From: an uncultured Clostridia bacterium
Lineage (GTDB): Bacteria > Bacillota > Clostridia > TANB77 > CAG-508
Assembly (NCBI GenBank): GCA_948777935.1
Contig: CAQDYY010000004.1
Span: forward strand, 62,001-126,000
Length of the DNA: 64,000 bases
Direction of reading: 5' to 3'
Part shown: positions 54,361-61,899 of the stretch, in pieces
How the letters are laid out: every line of letters begins with the position of its first letter
How positions within the stretch are numbered: position 1 is the stretch's first letter
Position numbers and translations under genes: made by a program
Notes under the pieces: generated by a model
The model's input: only the letters and a program-made list of their open reading frames with translations
Database searches by the model: none
Told to the model about the DNA's origin: nothing

Positions 54361-54579
54361 CTATTTTGCTCTCCATGTAATTCTTCCTCTTGATAAATCA
54401 TATGGTGATAATTCCACTTTTACTTTATCGCCTGGTAAAATTTTAATATAATTCATTCTAAGCTTTCCAGAAATATGAGCTAATATTTGATGTCCATTTT
54501 CTAGTTCTACTTTGAAATTTGTATTTGGTAAAGTTTCTACAACTGTTCCCTCTACCTCTATTACATCTTCTTTTGCCAA
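54361..54579 (-). CDS. infA: Translation initiation factor IF-1
   Basis: 72 residues, one OB fold: MAKEDVIEVEGTVVETLPNT, ENGHQILAHISGKLRMNYI, LSPYDLSRGRITWR. Normal length and position between map and rpmJ. Confidence 0.98.
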   Translation of the reverse strand: MAKEDVIEVEGTVVETLPNTNFKVELENGHQILAHISGKLRMNYIKILPGDKVKVELSPYDLSRGRITWRAK

Positions 54580-54649
54580 TGTTTTTCACTCCTTAAATTT
54601 GCCATTTTTTGGTTTTTTACACAATTAGCTTATATAGTATACACCATTA

Positions 54650-55420
54650 TTAAATTATTGTCAATATTTCTGGCTCTTTTTCTGTAATTAAAATTGTATT
54701 TTCATAATGTGCTGATAAAGTGCCATCTTCTGTAATGATTGTCCAACCATCATCTAATTCTAAAATATCTGGTGAACCTTGTATTACCATTGGTTCTATA
54801 GCAAGTGTCATTCCTGGTTCTAATTTTATCCCTTTTCCTGCTTTTCCGTAGTTTGGAATACCTGGTTCTTCATGCATATTTCTACCAATTCCATGTCCTT
54901 GAAATTCTTGTACTACACTATATCCATTTTTTTGTACAAATTCTCCAATGGCATGACTCACATCACCTATACGATTTCCTGGCTTTGCGAACTGAAGTCC
55001 TTCAAAAAATGCTTGTTTTGTTATTTCTACTAATCTTTTTGCATCATTTGGTACATTTCCTACTAAATATGTTCTTGCTGCGTCTCCGTGAAATCCACCT
55101 TTTTGTACTACTAAATCTACACTAACAATATCCCCATCTTTTATTATTACTTTTTCAGATGGTACACCATGTATAACTTCATCATTAATTGAAACACAAA
55201 TAGAACCAGGAAAATTAGGTACCCCTTTTTCATAGCTAGGGTACCCCTTCTCTGCTGGTATTCCTCCATTTTCTCTTATTACTTTTTCTGCTAGTTTATC
55301 TAGTTCTAAAGTGGTCATTCCTGGTTTTATCATTCTTTCTATTACCTTATGTACCAATGCTGTAACACGGCAGGCTTCTTTCATTAGTTCGATTTCTCTT
55401 TTTGACTTTATTTCTACCAC
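54650..55420 (-). CDS. map: Type I methionine aminopeptidase
   Basis: 256 residues. Removes initiator Met. Metal ligands sit in DIVSVDLVVQKGGFHGDAAR (two Asp), GHGIGRNMHEEPGIPNYG (His), TLAIEPMVIQG (Glu) and DGTLSAHYENTILIT (Glu). Starts 5 bases after adk. Confidence 0.97.
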   Translation of the reverse strand: MVEIKSKREIELMKEACRVTALVHKVIERMIKPGMTTLELDKLAEKVIRENGGIPAEKGYPSYEKGVPNFPGSICVSINDEVIHGVPSEKVIIKDGDIVSVDLVVQKGGFHGDAARTYLVGNVPNDAKRLVEITKQAFFEGLQFAKPGNRIGDVSHAIGEFVQKNGYSVVQEFQGHGIGRNMHEEPGIPNYGKAGKGIKLEPGMTLAIEPMVIQGSPDILELDDGWTIITEDGTLSAHYENTILITEKEPEILTII

Positions 55421-55425
55421 TTATA

Positions 55426-56091
55426 TTACCCCTTTATAGATTCCATAACTTCTCTTGCTACATCTGCTCCTAAATGGTTGCTTCTTGTGCTTACTTCTTC
55501 TGTTCTTAATACTCCTTTTTTCTCATAGTATTCTACTAATGGGCTTGTTTGTTCATCATAAATTGCAAGCCTTCTACGAATTGCATCTTCACTAGTGTCA
55601 TCTTCTCTTTGTACTAATTTTGAACCACATTTATCGCATATTCCTTCTTGTTTTGGTGGATTCATAACAATGTTATAAGTTGCTTTACATGCTTGGTTTG
55701 AACATACTCTTCTTGTTAAAATTCTTTCTATTATTTCATCTCTAGGTGTTGTTAAATTAATAACTAAATCAATCTTATTTCCTTTTTTTGATAACATTTC
55801 ATCTAATTTTTCCGCTTGTGCAATTGTTCTTGGGAAACCGTCTAAAATTACTCCATTTTTTGCATCATCTTCTTCTAAACGACTAGCAACCATTGGAACT
55901 GTAATTTCATCTGGAACTAAGTTTCCATTTTTAATATATTCATTTGCTTTTATTCCAAGTTCTGTCTCTTCTTTTATATTTTTTCTAAAAATATCTCCTG
56001 TTGATACTTGAGGAATTCCTAATTCTCCACTTAAAATTCCTGCAACTGTTCCTTTTCCTGTACCTTGTGCACCTAACATAATAATATTCAT
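55426..56091 (-). CDS. adk: Adenylate kinase (zinc-binding type)
   Basis: 221 residues from ATG 56091 (AAGGAG ten bases upstream; a TTG at 56100 would be too close). P loop MLGAQGTGKGTVAG, AMP-binding GDIFRKNI, LDGFPRTIAQAEKLDE. The LID has four Cys (CSNQACKATYN and GICDKCGSKL), so it binds zinc. Its usual neighbour secY is separated by an insertion at about 56163-57035. Confidence 0.97.
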   Translation of the reverse strand: MNIIMLGAQGTGKGTVAGILSGELGIPQVSTGDIFRKNIKEETELGIKANEYIKNGNLVPDEITVPMVASRLEEDDAKNGVILDGFPRTIAQAEKLDEMLSKKGNKIDLVINLTTPRDEIIERILTRRVCSNQACKATYNIVMNPPKQEGICDKCGSKLVQREDDTSEDAIRRRLAIYDEQTSPLVEYYEKKGVLRTEEVSTRSNHLGADVAREVMESIKG

Positions 56092-56162
56092 AATTTTCAA
56101 ACTCCTTATTTAATTTTATCTACTATACTATATACCTTTTTGGTAAAATATTCAAGCTGTTT

Positions 56163-56516
56163 TTAATTAATTTCTGTTATTTTTAAATCGTATTTTTCTT
56201 CGAATACCTTCTTTTTTGCAATATACTCTTTGGTTTTATATCCTTTAACATCAATTACTTCTGTTGTATTATTATTATGAAATACAACAAAATCCGCTTT
56301 ATATTTAAGTCCTGGTGCTAACATGAATATTGGTTGTAAGCAAAATCCTTTTATATCATGTGCTTGTAATCTCATTTTTAAATCACAATAATACTCTGCT
56401 TCCTTTTTACTATCAAACGTATGCCCATCAATTGATGTTTTATTTGCTCTATACTTTGTTTTTTTAGTTGATTTATTATTATACTCTTTATAATCTTCTA
56501 CACTCCAATGTTCCAT
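56163..56516 (-). CDS. DUF1064 phage-type nuclease-like protein
   Basis: 117 residues. SIDGHTFDSKKEAEYYCDLK (about 27-46), YKADFVVFHN (about 72-81) and TEVIDVKGYKTKEYIAKK (about 85-102) match DUF1064, a PD-(D/E)xK-like family of phage genomes. It lies in the spc operon between secY and adk, next to another remnant; probably a phage relic. Catalytic Asp and Lys appear present. Confidence 0.8.
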   Translation of the reverse strand: MEHWSVEDYKEYNNKSTKKTKYRANKTSIDGHTFDSKKEAEYYCDLKMRLQAHDIKGFCLQPIFMLAPGLKYKADFVVFHNNNTTEVIDVKGYKTKEYIAKKKVFEEKYDLKITEIN

Positions 56517-56517
56517 C

Positions 56518-56607
56518 TTAATCCCTCTTTACTAATTTATAATTATGCTTAATTAAGTAATCTTCTATTGTTTCATCGCCTTGTAAAATAATTTGTGGAA
56601 CTTGCAT
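56518..56607 (-). pseudogene. 29-codon remnant upstream of the DUF1064 gene
   Basis: MQVPQIILQGDETIEDYLIK and nine more residues, ending one base before the DUF1064 start. Open upstream for a few codons only. Looks like the C-terminal end of a truncated phage gene. Confidence 0.4.
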
Positions 56608-56716
56608 TTTATTAAATTCCTCAAAACTATCATCTTTATAATTTTATATAATAATATCATAAAAATAATAAATTGTAAAACAAAATAAAAGACTCATATG
56701 TAAGCAATTTTAAACA

Positions 56717-56745
56717 TTGTATATTCAAGAAATATATGATATAAT
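56717..56745 (+). promoter_or_regulatory. Promoter of the small plus-strand ORF
   Basis: -35 TTGTAT (56717-56722), 17-base spacer, -10 TATAAT (56740-56745), inside the spc operon and opposite to it. Confidence 0.65.
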
Positions 56746-56793
56746 TTTTATGGTTCATCAGTTGACAAGTCAATTTGTAAAGGAGGTTTTACA

Positions 56794-56997
56794 ATGAAGA
56801 ATTTCAGTAAAAAGGGTAACAACGTGGAACGGTGGGAACTAAAACAGAGAAAGCGTTATGACGACTGTTTTAGAAATCGGCAACAGCACATTCTGTTTTA
56901 CAGACAATCAAGGAATGTTGAACTTATTTACAGTTCATGCCCATCCCCTAAAACATGTCCTCATCGTCATATCTGTGTGCGCAAAAGTTGTTATTAA
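56794..56997 (+). CDS. Small Cys-rich ORF with foreign codon use
   Basis: 67 residues, AAAGGAGG upstream. C-terminal CPSPKTCPHRHICVRKSC resembles a small zinc-binding module; not a family I recognise. GC and codon use are higher than neighbours, with two in-frame CGG codons (at about codons 13 and 30) that would truncate it if CGG shifts the frame. Promoter, ribosome site and terminator form a self-contained unit opposite to the ribosomal operon. A second overlapping frame is also open. Confidence 0.5.
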   Translation: MKNFSKKGNNVERWELKQRKRYDDCFRNRQQHILFYRQSRNVELIYSSCPSPKTCPHRHICVRKSCY

Positions 56998-57005
56998 ACT
57001 AAAAC

Positions 57006-57034
57006 GGGACTCCGAGTATCGGAGCCCTTTTTAT
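57006..57034 (+). terminator. Terminator of the small plus-strand ORF
   Basis: GGGACTCCGA/TCGGAGCCC GC-rich stem with a GTA loop and TTTTTATTTT. It touches the secY stop codon. Confidence 0.88.
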
Positions 57035-57035
57035 T

Positions 57036-58355
57036 TTAACTTAAAAATCCTTTATAATGTCTCATCATTAATAATGATTCTAGTTGTTGTACTGTTTCTA
57101 GTGCTACACCTACTACAATTAGTATTGATGTTCCTCCAAATGCTACGTTTAATCCTGTAAAACGTATTAACATCGGAAGTATTGCAATTAAGCTTAAGAA
57201 TAAACCTCCAAACCATGTTATTTTCCCAATAACACTTGATAAATAATCTGTTGTTGGTTTTCCTGCACGAATCCCTGGAATAAATCCACCATTTTTCTTA
57301 ATATTGTTTGATACTTCTGCTGGATTAAATGTTGCATAAGTATAGAAAAATGTAAATCCTACAATTAATAGTAAGTATACAATAGCATTTGCTATAGAGT
57401 AACCAACTGGGACATTAGATGTTGATGTTGCAATTGAAAATTTATATACTCCTGCCCAGAAACCTGTTGCAGTTTCAATATCTTTTATAAATATTTGTAA
57501 TAGCATTGCAGGAAATGTCATAAAACTACTTGCAAATATAACTGGCATAACACCTGCCATAGCAAGTTTTAATGGAATATGTGTATTTTGTGCACCTACC
57601 ATTTTTCTTCCTACAACTTTTTTAGCATATTGTACTGGAACTCTTCTTTCAGCTGTTTGTACAAATACAACACCTGCAACTAATATAATTGCTCCAATAA
57701 TAATTCCAAGTGATATTAGTAATCCTGTTGTACTAAATGCACCTGATCCAAACATTAAGTTCCATAGTGTTGTTGCAACACTTGGTAAGCTTGAAACAAT
57801 ACCTATAAAGATAATAATTGAAATTCCATTTCCAATCCCTTTATTAGTAATTTGTTCACCTAACCACATTAGTAGTGCTGTACCTGCAACAAGTGAAAGC
57901 ACAACTATAAATCCTGTTAAAAATCCTGGATTAATGAATATTCCAGAAGATTTATATGAAAGATATATGCCTAATCCTTCTACAATTGCAAGAACAATTG
58001 TTAAGTATTTAGTATAACGATTCATTTTTTGTCTTCCTTCTTCTCCACCTTCTTTTGCTAAACGCTCTAATGCAGGAATTACCATTCCCAATAATTGAAT
58101 AACAATTGACGCTGTAATATATGGGCTAATTGTCATAGCAAAAATTGAAAATCTAGAAAAAGCACCACCTGAAATAATATTAATTAATCCTCCAATTCCA
58201 TTATTTGATCCCATTGCTTCATTTAATGCAAATGTATCAACTCCTGGAACTGTAATAAAACAACCAAGTCTAAAAACAAGTATTAATACTAGTGTATATA
58301 ATAGTCGTTTTCTAACTTCTGGTGTTTTTAGTGCATTTTTGATTGTTTTAAACAA
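57036..58355 (-). CDS. secY: Protein translocase subunit SecY
   Basis: 439 residues with ten predicted transmembrane helices, plug region GGAFSRFSIFAMTISPYITA (about 63-82), cytoplasmic loop VVGRKMVGAQNTHIPLKLA (about 262-280) and C-terminal LPMLIRFTGLNVAFGGTSIL. One base after rplO. Confidence 0.98.
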   Translation of the reverse strand: MFKTIKNALKTPEVRKRLLYTLVLILVFRLGCFITVPGVDTFALNEAMGSNNGIGGLINIISGGAFSRFSIFAMTISPYITASIVIQLLGMVIPALERLAKEGGEEGRQKMNRYTKYLTIVLAIVEGLGIYLSYKSSGIFINPGFLTGFIVVLSLVAGTALLMWLGEQITNKGIGNGISIIIFIGIVSSLPSVATTLWNLMFGSGAFSTTGLLISLGIIIGAIILVAGVVFVQTAERRVPVQYAKKVVGRKMVGAQNTHIPLKLAMAGVMPVIFASSFMTFPAMLLQIFIKDIETATGFWAGVYKFSIATSTSNVPVGYSIANAIVYLLLIVGFTFFYTYATFNPAEVSNNIKKNGGFIPGIRAGKPTTDYLSSVIGKITWFGGLFLSLIAILPMLIRFTGLNVAFGGTSILIVVGVALETVQQLESLLMMRHYKGFLS

Positions 58356-58790
58356 TTAAATCACCTCTGCCTTTCCACCAGCAGCTTCAATTTTTTCTTT
58401 TGCTGATTTTGTAAATCTCTTTGCTTTAACAGTTAATTTTTTCTCTAAATTACCTGTAGCAAGAATAACGATGCCATCATTTACTTTTGAGATAATACCT
58501 TCTGCAAGTAATGTTTCTGCTGTTACTTCTTCTGCTTTTGATTTATTAAGCATTGTTAAAGTTACTTCTACATAATTTTTTGCAAAAATGTTAGTAAATC
58601 CTCTTTTAGGTAATCTTCTATATAATGGTGTTTGACCACCTTCGAATCCTCTTCTTACTCCTCCACCACTTCTTGCTTTTTGTCCTTTATGTCCTTTTCC
58701 TGAAGTTTTTCCAAGTCCAGAACCAATTCCACGTCCTACTCTTCTTCTAGCTACTTTTTCTTGTGCTGGGGTTAATTCGTCTAATTTCAT
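58356..58790 (-). CDS. rplO: 50S ribosomal protein L15
   Basis: 144 residues from ATG 58790 (MKLDELTPAQEKVARRRVGR). Gly/Lys-rich GLGKTSGKGHKGQKARSGGG and GFEGGQTPLYRRLPKRGF. GTG at 58802 overlaps the GGAGG and is rejected. Confidence 0.97.
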   Translation of the reverse strand: MKLDELTPAQEKVARRRVGRGIGSGLGKTSGKGHKGQKARSGGGVRRGFEGGQTPLYRRLPKRGFTNIFAKNYVEVTLTMLNKSKAEEVTAETLLAEGIISKVNDGIVILATGNLEKKLTVKAKRFTKSAKEKIEAAGGKAEVI

Positions 58791-58806
58791 TTTGCTTTGC
58801 ACCTCC

Positions 58807-58950
58807 TTAATTATTTAGATATTAGAAGTTAGATGTTAGAAATTAGAAAAAATTTACTAATTTTTATACTCTAAACTTCTTTTATTTTTCCTTTTAGAGA
58901 CTAATATTAAAGCTTTTCTAACCTCTAATTTCTAATCTCTAATTTCTAAT
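58807..58950. repeat. Family F short AT-rich repeats, copy F2, in the place of rpmD
   Basis: Repeated TTAGAAATTAGA/TCTAATTTCTAA units on both sides of a unique centre form a long imperfect hairpin. No L30 (rpmD) reading frame is present in this interval, its usual location. Confidence 0.65.
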
Positions 58951-59438
58951 TACATAATTTCTTCTACTTTCTTTCCTCTTTTTTTAGCAACTTGTTCTAT
59001 TGTACTCATACTTGCTAAACCATTAAGTGTTGCATAAACAACGTTTCTTGGGTTGTTTGTTCCTAACACTTTTGTTCTAATATCTTTGTAACCTGCAAGT
59101 TCTAGTACTGGTCTTACACTACCTCCTGCAATAACTCCTGTACCTTCTGCTGCTGGTTTTAGCATAACATGTGCACTACCAAATTTTCCAATATATTCAT
59201 GAGGAATTGTTGTTCCTACAACTGGAACTGTAATTAAGTTCTTTTTAGCATCTTCAATAGCTTTTTTAATAGCATCTGGAACTTCAGCTGCTTTACCATT
59301 TCCAACACCAACGTGTCCATTTCCATCTCCTACAACAACAACTGCACTGAAACGGAAAGTTCTACCACCTTTTACTACTTTTGCAACTCTGTTGATTGCA
59401 ACAACTTTCTCTTTTAATTCAACTTGTGTTTCTTCCAT
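58950..59438 (-). CDS. rpsE: 30S ribosomal protein S5
   Basis: 162 residues from ATG 59438 (MEETQVELKEKVVAINRVAK); GGAGGG 14 bases upstream. KVVKGGRTFRFSAVVVVGDG and GVIAGGSVRPVLELAGYKDI are diagnostic. Confidence 0.97.
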   Translation of the reverse strand: MEETQVELKEKVVAINRVAKVVKGGRTFRFSAVVVVGDGNGHVGVGNGKAAEVPDAIKKAIEDAKKNLITVPVVGTTIPHEYIGKFGSAHVMLKPAAEGTGVIAGGSVRPVLELAGYKDIRTKVLGTNNPRNVVYATLNGLASMSTIEQVAKKRGKKVEEIM

Positions 59439-59469
59439 TAGTTTTAGTTTTCCCTCCTTTTTAATTTTT

Positions 59470-59829
59470 TTAGAATTTAAGACCTGCCTCACGAGCAGCT
59501 TCTGCTAATTCTTTTACAATACCATGATAGATATATCCACCTCTATCAAAAACTACTGTATCTATTTTTTTCTCCATTGCACGTTTTGCAATTAAGCTTC
59601 CTACTTCTTTAGCAGACACTTTATTTGCATGTTTTTCTTTTACTTCTTTATCTAAAGTAGAAGCACTAACTAATGTAACTTTTGCATCATCATCGATTAT
59701 TTGTACATAAATATTAGAATTACTTCTATATACACATAATCTAGGACAATCTGCTGTTCCACTTATTTTTCTACGTACACGAATATGTCTTCTAGTTCTT
59801 TCAAGCTTTCTATCAGTCTTTTTTACCAT
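59470..59829 (-). CDS. rplR: 50S ribosomal protein L18
   Basis: 119 residues: RTRRHIRVRRKISGTADCPR, VYRSNSNIYVQIIDD, DRGGYIYHGIVKELAEAARE. Between rplF and rpsE; element C3 lies upstream. Confidence 0.97.
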   Translation of the reverse strand: MVKKTDRKLERTRRHIRVRRKISGTADCPRLCVYRSNSNIYVQIIDDDAKVTLVSASTLDKEVKEKHANKVSAKEVGSLIAKRAMEKKIDTVVFDRGGYIYHGIVKELAEAAREAGLKF

Positions 59830-59876
59830 TTCTTTCTCCTTTCATAAAACTCTTTAAATTGGGTTTCAAAATCTAT

Positions 59877-60000
59877 AATTCAAAGCAAAAGTGGTATATT
59901 GCTAGGAAAGCAATTAAAAATTTTTGAGATAGTACGTCTGTACATCGAAAAAATTTTTATGCAGCTTGACTGGCGCAAGATGCCGCTTTTCATTTGAATT
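59877..60000 (-). repeat. Structured intergenic element family C, copy C3
   Basis: Outer stem AATTCAAAGCAAAAGTGG-TAT with ATGCCGCTTTTCATTTGAATT; core GCTAGGAAAGCAA, GTACGTCTGTAC hairpin and ATGCAGCTTGAC. Located inside the spc operon between rplF and rplR. Confidence 0.75.
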
Positions 60001-60002
60001 TT

Positions 60003-60543
60003 TTATTTTTTGCCAGCCTTACCCTCTTTACGACGAATAACTTCTTCAGCATATTTAATACCTTTTCCACGATAAACCTCAGGTGGTCTTTTTGTTCTTA
60101 TAACAGCTGCTGTTTGACCAACTAATTCTTTATCAATTCCTTTTACAATAATTGTATTTGGGTTTGGTACATCAAATGTAATTCCTGCTGGTGCTTCCAT
60201 TTCTACTGGATGTGAATATCCTAGGTTCATTACTAATTTTGTTCCTTGTTTCTGGGCTCTATACCCAACACCATTTATTTGTAATTCTCTTTGATATTCT
60301 TCTTTTACTCCATGAATCATGTTGTTAATCAATGTTCTTGTTAAACCATGTAAACTTCTGTTATATGGTTCATCATCTGGTCTTGTTACTGTAATAACAC
60401 CATTATCAAGAGTAATTTTCATATTATTATGTATTCCGTCTTTCTAATGTTCCTTTAGGACCTTTTACTGTAATATTTTGTCCATCAATTGTAACAGTAA
60501 CGTCTGTTGGAACAGTAATTGGACTATTTCCTATTCTTGACAT
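60003..60543 (-). CDS. rplF: 50S ribosomal protein L6, read through a CGG +1 shift
   Basis: 179 residues after the shift, the usual L6 length. ATG 60543 (MSRIGNSPITVPTDVTVTID, GGTGAAAAAGG upstream) opens the normal N terminus, which reaches KGPKGTLER. At CGG 60436-60438, skipping C continues GIHNNMKITLDNGVITVTRP, then QINGVGYRAQ and RPPEVYRGKGIKY. In the zero frame translation ends three codons after CGG, leaving a useless 37-residue fragment. L6 is an essential ribosomal protein, so the joined reading must be made. Confidence 0.94.
60435..60438 (-). other. rplF: CGGA recoding site in rplF
   Basis: AGA-CGGA-ATA read as Arg-Gly-Ile links the two halves of L6. Confidence 0.9.
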
Positions 60544-60580
60544 TTCCTTTTTCACCTCTTTTAATATATTTCTTATTCAT

Positions 60581-60634
60581 GGGCACAGTGGTGTCATGTC
60601 CTACGATGTATTTTCCGCAAACGGTGCCCCTACA
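60581..60634 (+). repeat. Interspersed repeat family A, copy A6
   Basis: GGGCACAGTGGTGTCATGTC left and GCAAACGGTGCCCCTACA right, between rpsH and rplF. Confidence 0.9.
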
Positions 60635-60641
60635 TATTAGA

Positions 60642-61040
60642 TTACCATACATAGGCTAGAACTTCTCCACCTATACCTTGTTCTCTTGCTTTTTTATCTG
60701 TCATTATTCCTTTTGATGTTGATATTAAAGCAATTCCTAAACCATTTAATACTTTTGGTAATTCGTCATTTGCTGCGTAAACTCTTAATCCTGGTTTACT
60801 AATTCTTTTTAATCCTGCAATAACACGACTACCTTTTTCATCATATTTTATTGTTATACGTATAATTCCTTGATTTTCATTTTCAATAACTTCAAATGAT
60901 TTAATATATCCTTCTTCAAATAGAATTTCAGCAATTGCTTTTTTCATATTAGAAGCTGGTATATCAACTGTTTTATGTTTTGAAGTATTTGCATTTCTAA
61001 TTCTTGTCAACATATCTGCAATTGGATCTGTAATATTCAC
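60642..61040 (-). CDS. rpsH: 30S ribosomal protein S8
   Basis: 132 residues: DPIADMLTRIRNANTSKH, IRITIKYDEKGSRVI and the C-terminal STSKGIMTDKKAREQGIGGE. Flanked on both sides by family A repeats. Confidence 0.97.
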   Translation of the reverse strand: MNITDPIADMLTRIRNANTSKHKTVDIPASNMKKAIAEILFEEGYIKSFEVIENENQGIIRITIKYDEKGSRVIAGLKRISKPGLRVYAANDELPKVLNGLGIALISTSKGIMTDKKAREQGIGGEVLAYVW

Positions 61041-61068
61041 TTATTTTACCTCCTTCTTCTATTTTCTT

Positions 61069-61124
61069 GGGCACAGTGGCGTCATGTCCTACGATGTATT
61101 CCCTTTAAACGACATGCCCCTACA
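61069..61124 (+). repeat. Interspersed repeat family A, copy A7
   Basis: GGGCACAGTGGCGTCATGTC left; right end AAACGACATGCCCCTACA carries a two-base insertion. Between rpsN and rpsH. Confidence 0.85.
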
Positions 61125-61133
61125 TTTTCTATT

Positions 61134-61319
61134 CTACCAACTTGCTTTTTTTACACCTGGAATTTCACCTTCATGAGCTAATTTTCTAAAGCATACACGG
61201 CAAATTCCATATTTTCTAATATAAGCATGTGGTCTTCCACAAAGTTTGCAACGATTATATTCTCTTGTTTTATATTTTTGTGGTCTTTGTTGTTTTATTA
61301 TCATTGACTTTTTAGCCAT
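61134..61319 (-). CDS. rpsN: 30S ribosomal protein S14 (type Z, zinc-binding)
   Basis: 61 residues, short zinc form with CKLCGRP and GICRVCFRKLAHEGEIPGVK; ends KASW as usual. Confidence 0.97.
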   Translation of the reverse strand: MAKKSMIIKQQRPQKYKTREYNRCKLCGRPHAYIRKYGICRVCFRKLAHEGEIPGVKKASW

Positions 61320-61338
61320 AATATTCTCCTTCCTTCAA

Positions 61339-61878
61339 TTAGTTTTTAAAAGGCATACCTAATAAAGTTAAAAGCTCTCTTGCTTCTTCATCTGTCTTAG
61401 CTGTTGTTACAAATATAATATCCATACCTCTTAATTTATCGATTTTTTCATATTCGATTTCAGGGAATATTAATTGTTCTTTAATACCCATAGAATAATT
61501 TCCTCTTCCATCGAAAGAATTTGCAGATACTCCTCTAAAATCTCTAACTCTTGGAAGAGCTACATTAAATAATTTATAAGCAAATTCATACATTTTGCTA
61601 CTTCTTAAAGTAACTTTACATCCAATGTTTGCTCCTTCTCTTAGTTTGAATGCAGCAATTGATTTTCTAGCTTTTGTTACCATTGGTTTTTGACCTGTAA
61701 TTTGGCTTAAATCATTCATTGCATTTTCTAATGATTTAGGATTATCTTTTGTATCTCCTAAACCTATATTAATTACTATTTTTTCAAGTTTTGGAACTTG
61801 CATAACTGATTTATAATTAAACTTTTTCATTAATGCTGGAACTACTTCTTTTTCATATTGTTCTCTTAATTTTTCCAT
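61339..61878 (-). CDS. rplE: 50S ribosomal protein L5
   Basis: 179 residues: NYKSVMQVPKLEKIVINIGL, ITGQKPMVTKARKSIAAFKL, DFRGVSANSFDGRGNYSMGI and the C-terminal GMDIIFVTTAKTDEEARELL. Binds 5S rRNA. Confidence 0.98.
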   Translation of the reverse strand: MEKLREQYEKEVVPALMKKFNYKSVMQVPKLEKIVINIGLGDTKDNPKSLENAMNDLSQITGQKPMVTKARKSIAAFKLREGANIGCKVTLRSSKMYEFAYKLFNVALPRVRDFRGVSANSFDGRGNYSMGIKEQLIFPEIEYEKIDKLRGMDIIFVTTAKTDEEARELLTLLGMPFKN

Positions 61879-61899
61879 AAGTTTTTAAAATCCTCCTTT

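Noticed and set aside
57006..57034. Terminator stem as part of a riboswitch for secY
   Set aside because: It lies downstream of the secY stop codon and has a clear T run on the plus strand only.
56858..57160. Alternative 100-codon plus-strand frame overlapping the small Cys-rich ORF
   Set aside because: It runs through the terminator hairpin into secY on the opposite strand and has no ribosome site; the 67-codon frame fits the promoter, ribosome site and terminator better.
7211..60000. Families B to F as CRISPR repeats
   Set aside because: Copies are dispersed singly, tens of kilobases apart, with no regular spacers and no cas genes.
21465..60543. Independent pseudogenes or ordinary frameshift mutations in hrcA, recD2, dnaE, truA, cdaA, permease B, pilin-like 2 and rplF
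   Set aside because: All ten breaks share one signature (in-frame CGG, skip C, Gly), no other inactivating change is visible, and several genes are normally essential.
21465..60543. Sequencing or assembly error adding C before GG
   Set aside because: An error would not respect codon phase; all ten lie exactly at a codon boundary while other CGG trinucleotides in genes leave the frame intact. Raw reads could still overturn this.
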